Origin: Triatoma infestans | Lineage: Eukaryota > Arthropoda > Insecta > Hemiptera > Reduviidae | Assembly: GCA_011037195.1 (NCBI GenBank) | Contig: JAAEAF010002307.1 | Coordinates: 1 to 64,000, forward strand | DNA length: 64,000 bases | Direction of reading: 5' to 3' | In this document: positions 53,521 to 63,749 of the stretch, in pieces | How the letters are laid out: every line of letters starts with the position of its first letter | Numbering within the stretch: the stretch's first letter is position 1 | Position numbers and translations under genes: made by a program | Notes under the pieces: generated by a model | Told to the model about the DNA's origin: nothing | The model's input: only the letters and a program-made list of their open reading frames with translations | The model's database searches: none

Positions 53521-54130
53521 TGTAATGACATGGCAGCGTCATAGCAATGTCAAACCTTCACAACACATAGCAAAGAAAGAATAATTTATAACTAGTGGCC
53601 TAGCCGGCTGCTATCTTCAAGACAAGGCCGCGGCCAAACAAAAAAAAACAAGGGTCGATGCTTTACATCAAAGCAAGCACTGACCTAAATCGCTGGTCAC
53701 CAAACTAACCAAGGCCGCACACTAGGACAGATGTCTTGTGTGTTGCTAACACTAATATATAAACTTCGCCCCATTGGAAGAGGGGATGATTATATGATTA
53801 TACTTCAGTACGTCTTCAAGATTATTATACGAGCAGCAGTTTCCGCGTCCCTATACAGTTTTTATTTATACTTATTTCCTTAGTTCATTTATTTTAATCA
53901 TTCTAAATTATTAGTTACTTATCTCCTATTTATTTCTAAGTATTTCTTGTTAATAGTTACCATTACTCACTTTAAATTATTGTGAGGCACTAATTTCCAA
54001 AAATCTCTAAACTAACTTCCGCCCTCTTCAAGACATCTACTACATACCTCAGGATCACACAATAAACAATTCCACTACATCTGGTGGTATCACGGTGGGA
54101 TCAGAACATCCGATAAACGATTCCACTACA
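53521..54130 (+). mobile_element. Solo LTR, 610 bp, with ATGG target duplication
   Basis: Begins TGTAATGACATGG and ends GATTCCACTACA, giving TG...CA ends with TGTA/TACA inversion. ATGG stands on both sides (53517-53520 and 54131-54134), and the family B arm it interrupts continues on the far side. Internal signals: ATATATAAACTTCGCCCC TATA region at about 53754-53764 and AATAAA at 54061-54066. The last 60 bp contain the motif TTCCACTACA twice (54070-54079 and 54121-54130). No internal coding region, so it is a solo LTR. Related to the longer LTR at 35260-36187. Confidence 0.8.
53754..53764 (+). promoter_or_regulatory. TATA box of the solo LTR
   Basis: ATATATAAACT followed by CGCCCCATTGG; the related LTR at 35260-36187 keeps AATATAAACTTCG in the equivalent place, supporting a retained pol II core promoter. 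Confidence 0.55.
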
Positions 54131-54195
54131 ATGGACAAACCACAAATGGCGGTCGAGACCACAAAAAGAAACAGGCTATTACGGAAATATCTGGA
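54131..54195 (+). repeat. Family B arm, part after the solo LTR
   Basis: After ATGG the arm resumes with ACAAACCACAAATGG, CGGTCGAGACCACAAAAAGAAACAGGCTATTACGG and AAATATCTGG. The terminal GCGGAACCAACC end is absent. Confidence 0.55.
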
Positions 54196-54271
54196 TTTTA
54201 ATCAAGATTGCATCGGTAGTTGGTCTAACCCTCCTTCCGTTAGACCAGCATTGAAATTGGCTATGTTAAAT

Positions 54272-54416
54272 TTTGATACGATTTTCATGTGTTAAATAAT
54301 ATGAATTCTAGTTTCAAACAAAGGAGTCGTTTTCAGTTTACTTTCCATGCTTTGCTAAACCATAGCTATTCTGGTGTTCAGTTCTAACAATATTTCAAGC
54401 TGAACTAAATTTCCAT
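54272..54416 (+). repeat. Repeat C, copy 1
   Basis: About 145 bp (TTTTGATACGATTTTCATGTG to TTCAAGCTGAACTAAATTTCC) recurring at 59668-59806 with a few indels. No coding or structural signal. Confidence 0.7.
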
Positions 54417-54537
54417 TCTCTCACTTATTCGTTTTCTAACTCACACTCACGGTATAATCAAAAGTTCACTTTGATTGTTCTTAACACTTTTGATTGCTTA
54501 TAAACTTAGAAGTAAATTTAAATTCGTTATTTTATAT

Positions 54538-55399
54538 TACAAGAGCCATTCAACAAGTAACGAGACAAATCGCTGTAGCTCAAAAACGATTTATTTAATC
54601 AATACAAAACTTTGGCTACTTTTCAACATAGTCCCCAGCAACATTTATACACTTGTCCCATCGTTCTCCTAATTTGTGTATGCCTCTAGCATTAAATTCT
54701 TTGGGTTGATCTCTAAGCCACTTTTGCAACTGATTTTTAACTTCCTCATTGGATTGAAAATGAATCCACGTAGAGCCTCTTTAAGGGGTCCAAGCAAATG
54801 GAAGTCCGATGGGGCGAGGTCGGGGCTGTAGGGAAGGATCTCCCACACCACGTTTTTTGAAGTGTTCCTTGTATTAAGTGTGCCGTGTGTGGGTGCGCGT
54901 TGTCATGAAGCAAATCCCCCCTTAGTCAAGAGTCCACGACGTTTCGTTCGAATGGCAGGCCTTACCTTGTTTACGAGCATATCACTGCAATACTGGGTGT
55001 TGATGGTTCGTTAATCTTCGAGATTCGAGAGAGGAAGTTGCAACTTCAACCAGCCGTCAACTTCGTTGCTCGTCACAGACACTTACACGGCCACATTTAA
55101 ACTGTTCTATCCATTTGTAAACGTTCGAACGGTTTAAACAATTATTCTCGTACACTTTCACGATTCTTTCGTGGATTTCACTACCTTTGTTACCCTGTAC
55201 AGCTAAAAATCTAATCACTGAGCGTTGTTCTTCCAAGGTGCATTGCTCGAGCGGACTCGCCATTGTTAATTCAACACATTTGAGGTTCTGCTTACCAAAT
55301 ACTCTCGAATAGCTGATGAGAAACTGAGTGTAAGGATGCCAACTTGACGCACTGTTTGAGCTACAGCGTTTATCTCGTTACTTATTGAATGACCCTCTA
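54538..55399 (-). mobile_element. Internally deleted mariner with both terminal repeats
   Basis: Inverted ends GGGTCATTCAATAAGTAACGAG (minus, from 55397) and GAGCCATTCAACAAGTAACGAG (plus, from 54543), continuing ATAAACGCTGTAGCTCAAA-like on both. Minus-strand ORF from 55263 begins MASPLEQCTLEEQRSVIRFLA, includes an HTH region (SNVYKWIEQFKCGRVSV) and stops at 55057. The first catalytic Asp region is deleted. Then LLHDNAHPHTAH (second Asp) near 54905-54870, and after a frameshift ILPYSPDLAPSDFHL (third Asp) and FNARGIHKLGERW-like end. At about 860 bp it is roughly 400 bp shorter than full length. A different lineage from the 47472 mariner. Confidence 0.75.
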
Positions 55400-56282
55400 T
55401 TAGTTAAGAAATCTAATAGCAAAGGATGCGTTTTCTATAAATCGAAACTGCTTACTAAATTAAGGAAATTAAACTGTTGAAAAAAAACGTAACTCGCATA
55501 AAGTGGAGAAAAAAAAAACCTGTGGCCGAAATACTCAACAGTGAGAATGGAATAGACAGAAAGATAAATACCAGTTCAGATTTTATGCTAATGGTTATTA
55601 ACTTACTACACAAAATGGGGCGGCAATAACCTACACATCCCATCCCTCAGTTTTTCGTTAAGTTTTATTCTAGGAATTTTTCTTCTTCACAGATTCTATT
55701 TGTTTATCCTTTCAAACATATTATCTGGGTGTTTTTAGAAAAATGTTATACATATGAGTTCCATATTTAAGCAAAAAAAAAGGTCACTAAGCTAGCTCCT
55801 TCTTGCTTGGTAGAATATGAAGAGTCTAGTAGCTTCTTCTGTCCGGAGGATTTTAAATGAATAATACATATTTCAACTACATACTCTATTTTAAATTCTT
55901 TGTGTGCTGTCGAAGTTCAGAATTCATAATGAAGATATTTACTTGACTTTTTTGCCCTCCCTCCCCCCCATCGTCTTTTCCTTTATGATGCAAAGACTTC
56001 TGTTTCTTTTACTTTAAAGGTCTGAGAAAGCATTTTATTGTGGAATGGAATATTTTCTGAACCAATGTATAAAATGAAAATATATTCTGCGAATGGAAGA
56101 AGCTATAGATTTATTTGCCAAGCATAACATTATTAAAAAAATTTAATATGAAACCCTCACCCGACTTCCTCTTCCTGCGGCTTGGGGAGTGGGAGTATGC
56201 TGCACTGTTTGGCAATAAAAGTCTATATATAAACAACAATCGTCAGTTAAACTTATAAATTAATTAAATTATAAAAAAAAAA
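55400..56282. other. No identifiable content
   Basis: AT-rich with pyrimidine-rich patches near 55958-55982. An AACCTGTGGCCGAAATACTCAACAG piece near 55517 may be a family A start relic. Confidence 0.3.
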
Positions 56283-57252
56283 TCTGGTGTGAAACAATCA
56301 CACAACTTTCTCTTACTCCTGTTCTCAAAATTATAATTGACAAATTTTATAGTTTGTGTACGAAATTTAACGAATTTCGTCGAAAACTGAAAAAAACTGT
56401 TCAGTAAAAGCGCACTTCCGGTTTACTAAATTTCTTAAAACTCGGAATTTTGGCCATCTATTTATTTCTAATTAATTATGTTTGGATGATAGAATTGTAT
56501 AATCAACTGTGATAGCACTTAAGAGAAAAACATAACACCACCCCTCCCCTAAAAGTGTTCTTAAATAAATTTTCCCAGAGAAATGTTTTAAACAAAAGTT
56601 GTAGATCTCTCCATGTTTAGTTTATATACGAAGTTTTAAGAAAAATTGTAGGAGCCATTTTTGTGAAAATTACGAAAAAGAGAATAAATCATTTAGTAAA
56701 GTGGTAAAGTAAACGCACTTCCGGTTATCCGATTTTTTTCAAACTCGAAATTTCAACAACATATTTAATTCTAATTAACATGATTTAGATGTCAGAATTG
56801 TCTAATAAACTGAAATAGCACTTTAGATGAAAACCTAACCCACCCCTCCCCCAAAACTGCCTTTAAATGCATTTTCCTAGAAATGTTTAAAATAAAAGTT
56901 GTAGCTCTTTGTATGTGTGGTTGATGTTCCAAGTTTAAAGAAAATCGTCGGAGCATTTTTGAGAAAATCGCAAAAAACGTAAAAAGTCCAACTAGTAAAG
57001 TGGTACTTCCGGTTGAGGAATTTTGACAGATCCCATGGTGATACCTAAACGGAATACCAAGTTTCAACTTTCTACGGTTTTTCGTTTTTGAGCTATGCTG
57101 TTCACATACATACATACGCACACACACACCATTTGCTAAAAACCACTTTTTTGGACTCAGGAGACCTCAAAACGGATATTTCCGGTAAAAACTCGATATC
57201 GAAAATTTGACACGATTACAATACTTACTCTTACTTGTGTAAGAGAAAGTAA
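56283..57252 (+). mobile_element. Family A element, two internal repeat units
   Basis: Starts TCTGGTGTGAAACAATCACAC, ends GTGTAAGAGAAAGTAAAA. Two internal units marked by CACCCCTCCCC near 56538 and CCACCCCTCCCCC near 56838, and by TTGTAGATCTC/TTGTAGCTCTT. Co-linear over its full length with 2951-3927 and 25592-26625. The 3' hairpin sequence is altered (CTCTTACTTGTGTAAGAG), still a perfect stem with changed loop. Confidence 0.75.
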
Positions 57253-57288
57253 AACTATGTAAAATTACCAACAATTAGTGATAGAGAA

Positions 57289-57554
57289 TTCCTCACGCGT
57301 TGGTCTAGTGGCTAGCGCACTCGCCTTTCGTGCGAGAATTCAGGGTTTGATTCCCATGAGAGCAAAGTCGATGTTGACCCAGTATCGTGATAAAAAAAAA
57401 ACTGGAAGCTACAGTTAGTAGCGCCTTAGATAGCGAAGGCCAGAACTAAACGGCGTGAGAACTACGGCGTGCATATCCCAAGCCTCCCATTCAAATCGTC
57501 GTCTGGCAAGCCTTCGCCCTTCATGGGCTGGTGCGCCCTAGGGTTTAGGGGGGG
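57289..57554 (+). mobile_element. SINE-2, full copy with 13-bp target duplication
   Basis: A box TGGTCTAGTGGCTAGCGCAC, B box GGGTTTGATTCCC near 57350, then the SINE-2 body (CAAAGTCGATGTTGACCCAG, AGCTACAGTTAGTAGCGCC, GGCCAGAACTAAACGGCG) and end CATGGGCTGGTGCGCCC followed by a G-rich tail. TAGTGATAGAGAA is present on both sides (57276-57288 and 57555-57567) without mismatch, so the copy is recent and complete, mobilised by a LINE-type endonuclease. Confidence 0.85.
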
Positions 57555-57567
57555 TAGTGATAGAGAA

Positions 57568-59667
57568 AACGAGTTTGCTTTCGGATTTATTGGTTTTAAA
57601 TCAGCCCTCAGGATCGGAACCGATTCCAAAAACTCGATCAAAAACCTCTTCTCGAATTTTTAACTGTTGGTAGTAAAATGACGATCTTTACATTTCGTTT
57701 CAAGTGTCGTTTAATTAATTAAAATATTTAAATTTACTTCATCAGTTAGTAACAAAATTGTATTTCTCGTACATAATAAAACCGTAAATTAATAAAATTA
57801 ATAATTAGCAATAACATTTTTTTTTTTTTTTAATATTTCATAATCTTCATATTTTATACTCCAGTTGTAGGAATAATTTAATATTTGAGTATATATATCA
57901 AACATGAAATTTAAACAAATAAATTAAATTAATCTCTATACAAAATTGAACAATAAATAAAACGTAGAAAACAACACGAGTAATTAAATATAATTTTTAA
58001 AAATAGCAGGCAAACATAAAATTTAATAACACGCTTAGCCACACTCTTTCATACCAAATTGGACATAGGGGTCGTTGCACATACATTCGTAAAATAAAAC
58101 TTCATGTGTGTCATTCATTTATTATATCAATTTTTAAGATGATTATAATTTTTTAATATTATTTTTCAACATTTTTAAATAAACTTTGACATTTAAAAAA
58201 TAAAATATACAGAGCGATCTGGTATTTTTAATGTAAAGGTGGATTCAGTTACAGGCAGCAGGGACTATGGAATGAATAAGCGGACCCAGTTTTACTTCCA
58301 AGCGTTTCTATTGACTTGATTCAGTGATTTGATTTATTCGTTCTAAAGAGAACGAATAGTTTGAATCCATTCAGAATCGTGTGCAGACGGTTCCAGAGAT
58401 TCAGCTAATATGAGTATACAAGTTTGTAACGCGTTCAGAAATCCGTTCTAAATTTACTGCTGTTTAGATCAGCTAGAATAAATCTTTAAATGACCTACAT
58501 TAAAAAGGTATGATTATGTTGATGATAATTTTTTATTAAATTATAGTAATTTATGCTTCTATTCTATGGAAAAAATTTTTTTTGGCAATGTTACTGTATA
58601 TTGATTATTCGATTATGGAATTATTGACAGCATACTAAAAACTCTACTTGGAATCCACACCCACCGTCCCATTTACTGTAATATTTATCAGGTTTGTTAT
58701 TATGGTTAGTGGTTATAAAATTAGAATCCTACCATTAATTATTTCAACAACACAGCTGAATATTTAATTTTCTTGAAATATCCAGATAATTTTTAATCAT
58801 AAATATCAAACTTTTGCACGGAACCCAATCGAATAGATCCATTCTATGTAGATAGATCCACTAAGAGATTGAAGACGGTTCGGATTTCTTACCAAGAGCT
58901 CTGGATAAATTAAAACAACTTAGGACTGAATAGTTTTTTAAAAAAAAATTCTCAAATCTTATGTCTACAATAAAATAATAATTAATAATTTTTATTTATA
59001 GTTTATAAAATAAATTATTACATTTGTAATTATTTCAATTATATTTTTTAAGTAAATATTTGTTTAAGAGAGCTACGAAATACCATACGACAAGCGGCTA
59101 ATTAACCACACGTTCACACTAGCCCGGCTATAAAAGTGATTACTTCCATGTGATGAAACTAGTTCATCACGCACCTCTTATACCACATCTTTCCCTTTCC
59201 AGAATTAATTAATATTTCTATAAACTTATTTGAATATAAATGCGGGATAAGGTCACAAACTTTTAGATTAGCATTTAATTTATTATTTATAAGATTTTTT
59301 TGGAGGACCCATTTAAGTTTTGGAAACAAAATAAATAAGAATTATCAGTCCATAAGATAAGACGCTTTACTTCTTTTTTTTTTTATGATATATTTTTTAT
59401 ACTTTAAAAATTAACCCGATTAAATAAAATTCAACAAACTTAGATTTTTCTCAAATGAAAAATTTTAAGATGGAACTTCATCAGTTAAAATATATTTAAT
59501 GTCTTTTTTCATAATTTCCTCAATAGGGGCTCAGAATGTTTTCTTAATACTTCTATTACACTGAAAAGGAAATAACCAGATGTTCTTACAACGCTAACGA
59601 TTCCATATTTTCTGCATTTACTGCTTAACACCAGTAATTGACCAAATAATTATAATTTAATAATTTT
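57568..59667. other. AT-rich spacer
   Basis: About 2.1 kb with no recognised gene or repeat. A block at 58230-58480 is less AT-rich and contains GAACGAATAG/TTCGTTCT inverted bits near 58338-58362. Long homopurine-free AT runs elsewhere. Confidence 0.3.
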
Positions 59668-59806
59668 GATACGATTTTATTACGTTAAATAATATGAATT
59701 CTAGTTTCAAAGGAGTCGTTTACAGTTTACTTTCCATGCTTTGCTAAACCATAACAATGCTGGTGTTCAGTTCTAACAATATTTCAAGTTGAACTTAATT
59801 TCCATT
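59668..59806 (+). repeat. Repeat C, copy 2, interrupted by a family B foldback
   Basis: Co-linear with 54272-54416. Homology ends at TTTCCATT, where family B begins (TTGTTGTGGTGG), while copy 1 continues with CTCTCACTTATTCG. The break marks the family B insertion point. Confidence 0.7.
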
Positions 59807-60163
59807 ATTGTTGTGGTGGTAGGTTTCACAGAGCTGGAAAGCACCAGAGACATTTTCCGTGATAGCCTGCTTCACATTTTGTGGTCATCGAACGGTTTCG
59901 GGCGTTCGCCCATCTTCAGGATGCGTTTGTCAGACAGTGTGACATAACACAGACTTGCACAGAGCAAATTCAGTTTACACACGCTGACTGGTCTTTTTAA
60001 TGTATTTAAAAACTAAGTCAAGAGGGTTATGGTGATGGTACCTGAGTGGGGAAAAAGGATCAAACAACCTGCTCATATATATTGCTTGGTTGTTTATTGG
60101 TTTTGATTATTTTGTTATTTTAATTTTTATTTTTTAATCGCTTAATTTTAAATTAAGTTAAAT

Positions 60164-61407
60164 TACTTACTTACTTTCCCGGCGTTTCCCTGCTACTGGG
60201 TTGCCGTCAGGTCAAATTGTCCCTTCAAAGATCTCTCTCCCACCTTCCCGCAATCCTCTACCAGCCATCTGCTCCTCTATATCATCTTCCCACCCTCGGG
60301 CTGGTCTTCCTCGTCTTCTATTTCTCTCTGGATTCCACTTTCTCACCATCTCTGGCCATCTTTCTGGGGGCATCCTTCTGAGGTGTCCATACAATTTCAG
60401 TTTTTTTTTTTTACTAATCTCTCCTTGACCTCCATTTCCTTCCTTATATCTTCATTCCTTAATCTATCTCTTCTCGTTTTTTTTCCAACACCTTCTCCAA
60501 TAATCCATTTCTACAGTACTTATTTTTGCACAAATTTACTTGTAGTAGCCCAGGTTTCTGATCCATATGCGAGAATTCCTTCTATTATTGAGTAGAAGAT
60601 TCGTTTTTTATTATTTTTTGACAGAGCTTGATTCCATATTACCGGGTGGAGCATCCTAACCGCCTTTCGGGCCTGACCACTTCTAATCCGCACTTCCTCT
60701 TCACAACCTCCCTCCTCTTCCAAAACCGAACCCAAGTACTTAAAATACTTAGTCCTCCTGCATTTCTCCCCGTCCACCAGTAAATCTTCCTTCTCACTTC
60801 CTGCTACCCCCATATTTATTTATTTATTTATTATATTTTTATCAACAAACGGCGTAAGCCTTATGGTTGAAGTCATTACATGTGATACATACAGTGATAC
60901 ATAAAATAATAATAGTAAAATAATACATGCTCATTTAACAATTTAATCTTCAAGTAATGCAAAAATGTTTTTTGAAAAGTCCAGATGCCATTTGAAAACC
61001 CACATCACCAGGAATATACTCATTCCATGACCTGCATATTCTACAAATGACGTCAGCGTTGAACAGCGCAGTAGTCTTAACGGCAGGGACCACGAAATGC
61101 GAAGTACTGCGCAAGCAGCGAGGTGGTACATGAAAAGGAATGGCAGCAAGTAGCTCCATGCAATCAATTTCGCCATTCAAGAGCTTCTTCAAGAATAAAA
61201 GACCAGCATTTCGTCTTCTAGACTCTAAAGAGCATAAATGAGTAGCACCGCTGGGTAACCTTTTCTTAAAAGTCCTGATGAAACGGTTTTGTATAGCTTC
61301 CAGTCTGACTATATCCTTCTTGGTGTAAGGACACCAAATCATACTCTGTCTTATTATAATTTAACTTCATTCCCCAACTTGAATATGAATCCTTCAGCTT
61401 CCTCACC
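60164..61407 (-). mobile_element. RTE-like LINE, 5' truncated, inserted in family B, TTAAAT duplication
   Basis: TTAAAT occurs at 60158-60163 and 61408-61413, while the uninterrupted sequence in the 30.9-33.2 kb foldback has it once. On the minus strand coding starts at once near 61407 with a KLKDSYSSWGMKLNYNKT-like motif D, is interrupted by a Jockey-like piece (about 60814-61342), then resumes with LLVDGEKCRRTKYFKYLGSV (motif E), LHPVIWNQALSKNNKKRI, SIIEGILAYGSETW (60813-60520) and ends with MYGHLRRMPPERWPEM and GRPARGWEDDIEEQM (60394-60212). A TAAG-type tail stands at its 3' end (60164-60175). Confidence 0.75.
60814..61342 (-). mobile_element. Jockey-like LINE 3' end nested in the RTE-like LINE
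   Basis: A single open minus frame (61342-60950) gives MIWCPYTKKDIVRLEAIQNR, FIRTFKKRLPSGATHLCSLE, SRRRNAGLLFLKKLLNGEID and a CRSWNEYIPGDV-like ending, the C-terminal region common to insect Jockey/CR1-type LINEs. A short 3' UTR with an AATA-repeat tail (60814-60834, plus strand TTTATTTATTTA) follows. It splits the RTE codons KTEY and MGV, so it is the youngest of the three nested elements. Confidence 0.7.
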
Positions 61408-61559
61408 TTAAATCGTTATTTAATTTAATTTTAAATTTATTTTGATTAGTTACTTGTAAAGTGAATCTCCCTCCAACAACAGTGTTTAAAAATTAGACTC
61501 CCACGTGTTGTTTCCATTTTAATAAAATTTACCCCTTTAACCTATAATATAATAGTTTA

Positions 61560-62057
61560 TAGTTATTATAACAAATTTTGTGAAATTCGTCAATGTTTTT
61601 TAGAGAAAAAACTGTTCAGTAAAAAACGCACTTCCGGTTTACTAATTTGCTTCAAACTCGTAATTTTAACAACATAAAATAGCACTTTAGAGGAAAAAAC
61701 CTAACCCTCCACCTCTCCACCAAAATTGCCCCTAAATGAATACCATTCATGTTCGGAAACTCTTTCCATCTCCGTTTTTAACACTGCTATCATTCATGTG
61801 ATTAATTCAATTAAAATACTTTTTTCCTAGTTTCAAACAATGAAGAAATATCATGGTTGAAGATTCTGTTATTTTTAATTTTCTGAATTAGATTGTTCAC
61901 TCACGTACACATAAACTTACACACTTACTGATTATTCCCCAAAAATTCGTCATATCAGGGGGGTCCTCAAAAAAAAAAAAAAGGATCGCTCTTGAAATTC
62001 AATTTCGACAATTTTTTTACGATTTCAGTACTTCCTTTTATAAGAGAAAGAGAAAAA
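61560..62057 (+). repeat. Old family A copy, partly deleted
   Basis: TTATAGTTATTATAACAAATTTTGTGAAATTCGTC, ACTGTTCAGTAAAAAACGCACTTCCGGTTTACTAA and CACCTCTCCACC near 61590-61725, then unrelated sequence, then CAGTACTTCCTTTTATAAGAGAAAGAGAAAAA at 62026-62057. The ends are recognisable, the middle is not. Confidence 0.5.
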
Positions 62058-63169
62058 ATCTATTTATTCAGTTGATTTCATTCAATTAAGTTAGAAAAAA
62101 AAATAATAAAATTTTATTATGTTTAATAAATTGAAATTGAGTTTTAGTTTAGTCACATCTTTTCTATTGAAAAGAGTAATTTTTTTTTTTAATAAAAATA
62201 CGATGACATGTCCTACATTTTTAATAAGTTTTAATAAAAAAATAATTTAAGTTTCAACAATAGTCGCATCTTTTTAAATTAAATTATACAATATTGAAGA
62301 AAAAAGGGATTTTCAATTTTAGATGGAAAGAAAACTGAAATTGTATATATTCATTAATAATAAATTCAAGCCAGGGTTGGTAACAATAGCCAGTGCCAAG
62401 GTGATCGAACAGTCAGTCAGTAAACTAGGTAACTCTGTACAAACAATGTATACAGTTCACTAGGGCAGTGACGTATTCTACTAAGTCTGTTGCCTCTAAC
62501 AAACTCATTATTGCTTATTGTTCCTATTTTAATAAATTGCTTATATTTTCTTCTTCAAGTTTTAGAATTATTTCTTCAACTTTTTATTCTTTTTTTTTTT
62601 TTTGTTTTAGTTTAATTAAGGTCATATTTAATATTGGAATTATGAATGTTTTTGTTTTGTTTTTTAGCTCCAAATGGTGTTAATTAGTAATTCAATTATT
62701 TCTAATGTCATTATTAGTACTGCTTACATAAAAGATTCTATTATTTAAATACAAACTTTTAATCAGCAAGCATAAAATGGAACTAAAGATTAAATGCCTA
62801 CCAATTTTGTTTTACAATTCTTAGTAATGTCTGTTGTGTTAATAAATTGCTTAAATGAGTACGGGGTGTGCTCACTAGAATGAGACAAGGTTAAAAAGAA
62901 AACAGGGTAACAGTAAATAGAGAGAAGGTTATTCATGAGAAGAAGGTTTTGTTCGTGTTTCGTATTTTTGTGTGTTTTTTAATAACGATCTGTTTTACTT
63001 TAATAAATGAAAGTATATATTGAATAAGCTGTGTTATTAAATTAATTCAAGCCTCATTTGTTCCTGAAGCAGTACCTAATATATTTAGGCAATATAAAAA
63101 TATACTTATATTACGTAAGTGACATTGTAATCATTTTTTTTTTGTAGAATCGTAACATTTATAGAATCA
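62058..63169. other. AT-rich spacer
   Basis: No gene or repeat family recognised. The frame at 62468-62683 is T-rich and low complexity. Confidence 0.3.
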
Positions 63170-63340
63170 TTACAGTGCTTCTGTCAGCTTTCGGACATTG
63201 TTCTCATTGTCTGTCACATTGTAGATATCAATCACTACTACCCGTCACTTTACAGTGAGCTATAGCAGAGCCTCTTAGGGCGAGAAAATCTAAGGGCATC
63301 ACAGTCTGTACTCGAACTAGAGTCCCCCTATGTTCCAATT
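63170..63340 (-). mobile_element. SINE-1, old diverged copy
   Basis: On the minus strand AGTTCGAGTACAGACTGTGATGCCCTTAGATTTTCTCGCCCTAAGAGG, then AGCTCACTGTAAAGTGACGGG and ACAATGTCCGAAAGCTGACAG follow the SINE-1 body order. The A box is lost. Confidence 0.5.
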
Positions 63341-63749
63341 TAAACCTGAACTTTATTTTGTGCTTATCTGTAAATCTATGCTAGTATAATGACGAAACTG
63401 TTAAACTTTTTTTCTTTTTGACCAACTCTGGATATATATAAATTTTGTAGTGAGAAATGCAAGTTTTCTAACTAAAATTAAATCTGAAATGAAAAAGTAC
63501 TCCATGCATTTTTCTGTTACTGTATTTCTCAACATCTAAGTTAATAAATTCTTCAAACATGGAATTACTATTGCATATTCAATTATCTTTATTATTATGT
63601 TGTTACGCCATGTGTAATTGTATTCAAATAGCAACCTTAGAATGGACGCTAACGTCATCGCTTTCCCGCAGAACAGGGACGTAAATTGTTGGATAAGCCA
63701 GCCAGCTATATGTAAATGAAAATCAAGTTTGAACTTAACGCTAATTTTT
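63341..63749. other. No identifiable content
   Basis: AT-rich; nothing recognised. Confidence 0.3.

Larger units (their letters stand above)
59810..61556. mobile_element. Family B foldback split by a nested LINE
   Basis: Left arm 59810-60163 in full order: terminal TTGTTGTGGTGGTAGG, GAGCTGGAAAGC, GGTTTCGGGCGTTCGCCC, CTTGCACAGAGC, CTGACTGG, TTATGGTGATGGTACC, TTTTGATTATTTTG, TTAATCGCTTAATT. After a 1.24-kb LINE insertion it resumes at 61408 with TTAAATCGTTATTTAATTT and runs into the right arm (GTGAATCTCCCTCCAACAACAG, CCCACGTGTTG), which is truncated at about 61556, where a family A remnant follows. Confidence 0.7.

Noticed and set aside
60814..61342. Target duplication of the Jockey-like piece
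   Set aside because: At most two bases (AT) can be aligned at both edges, which is not distinguishable from chance.
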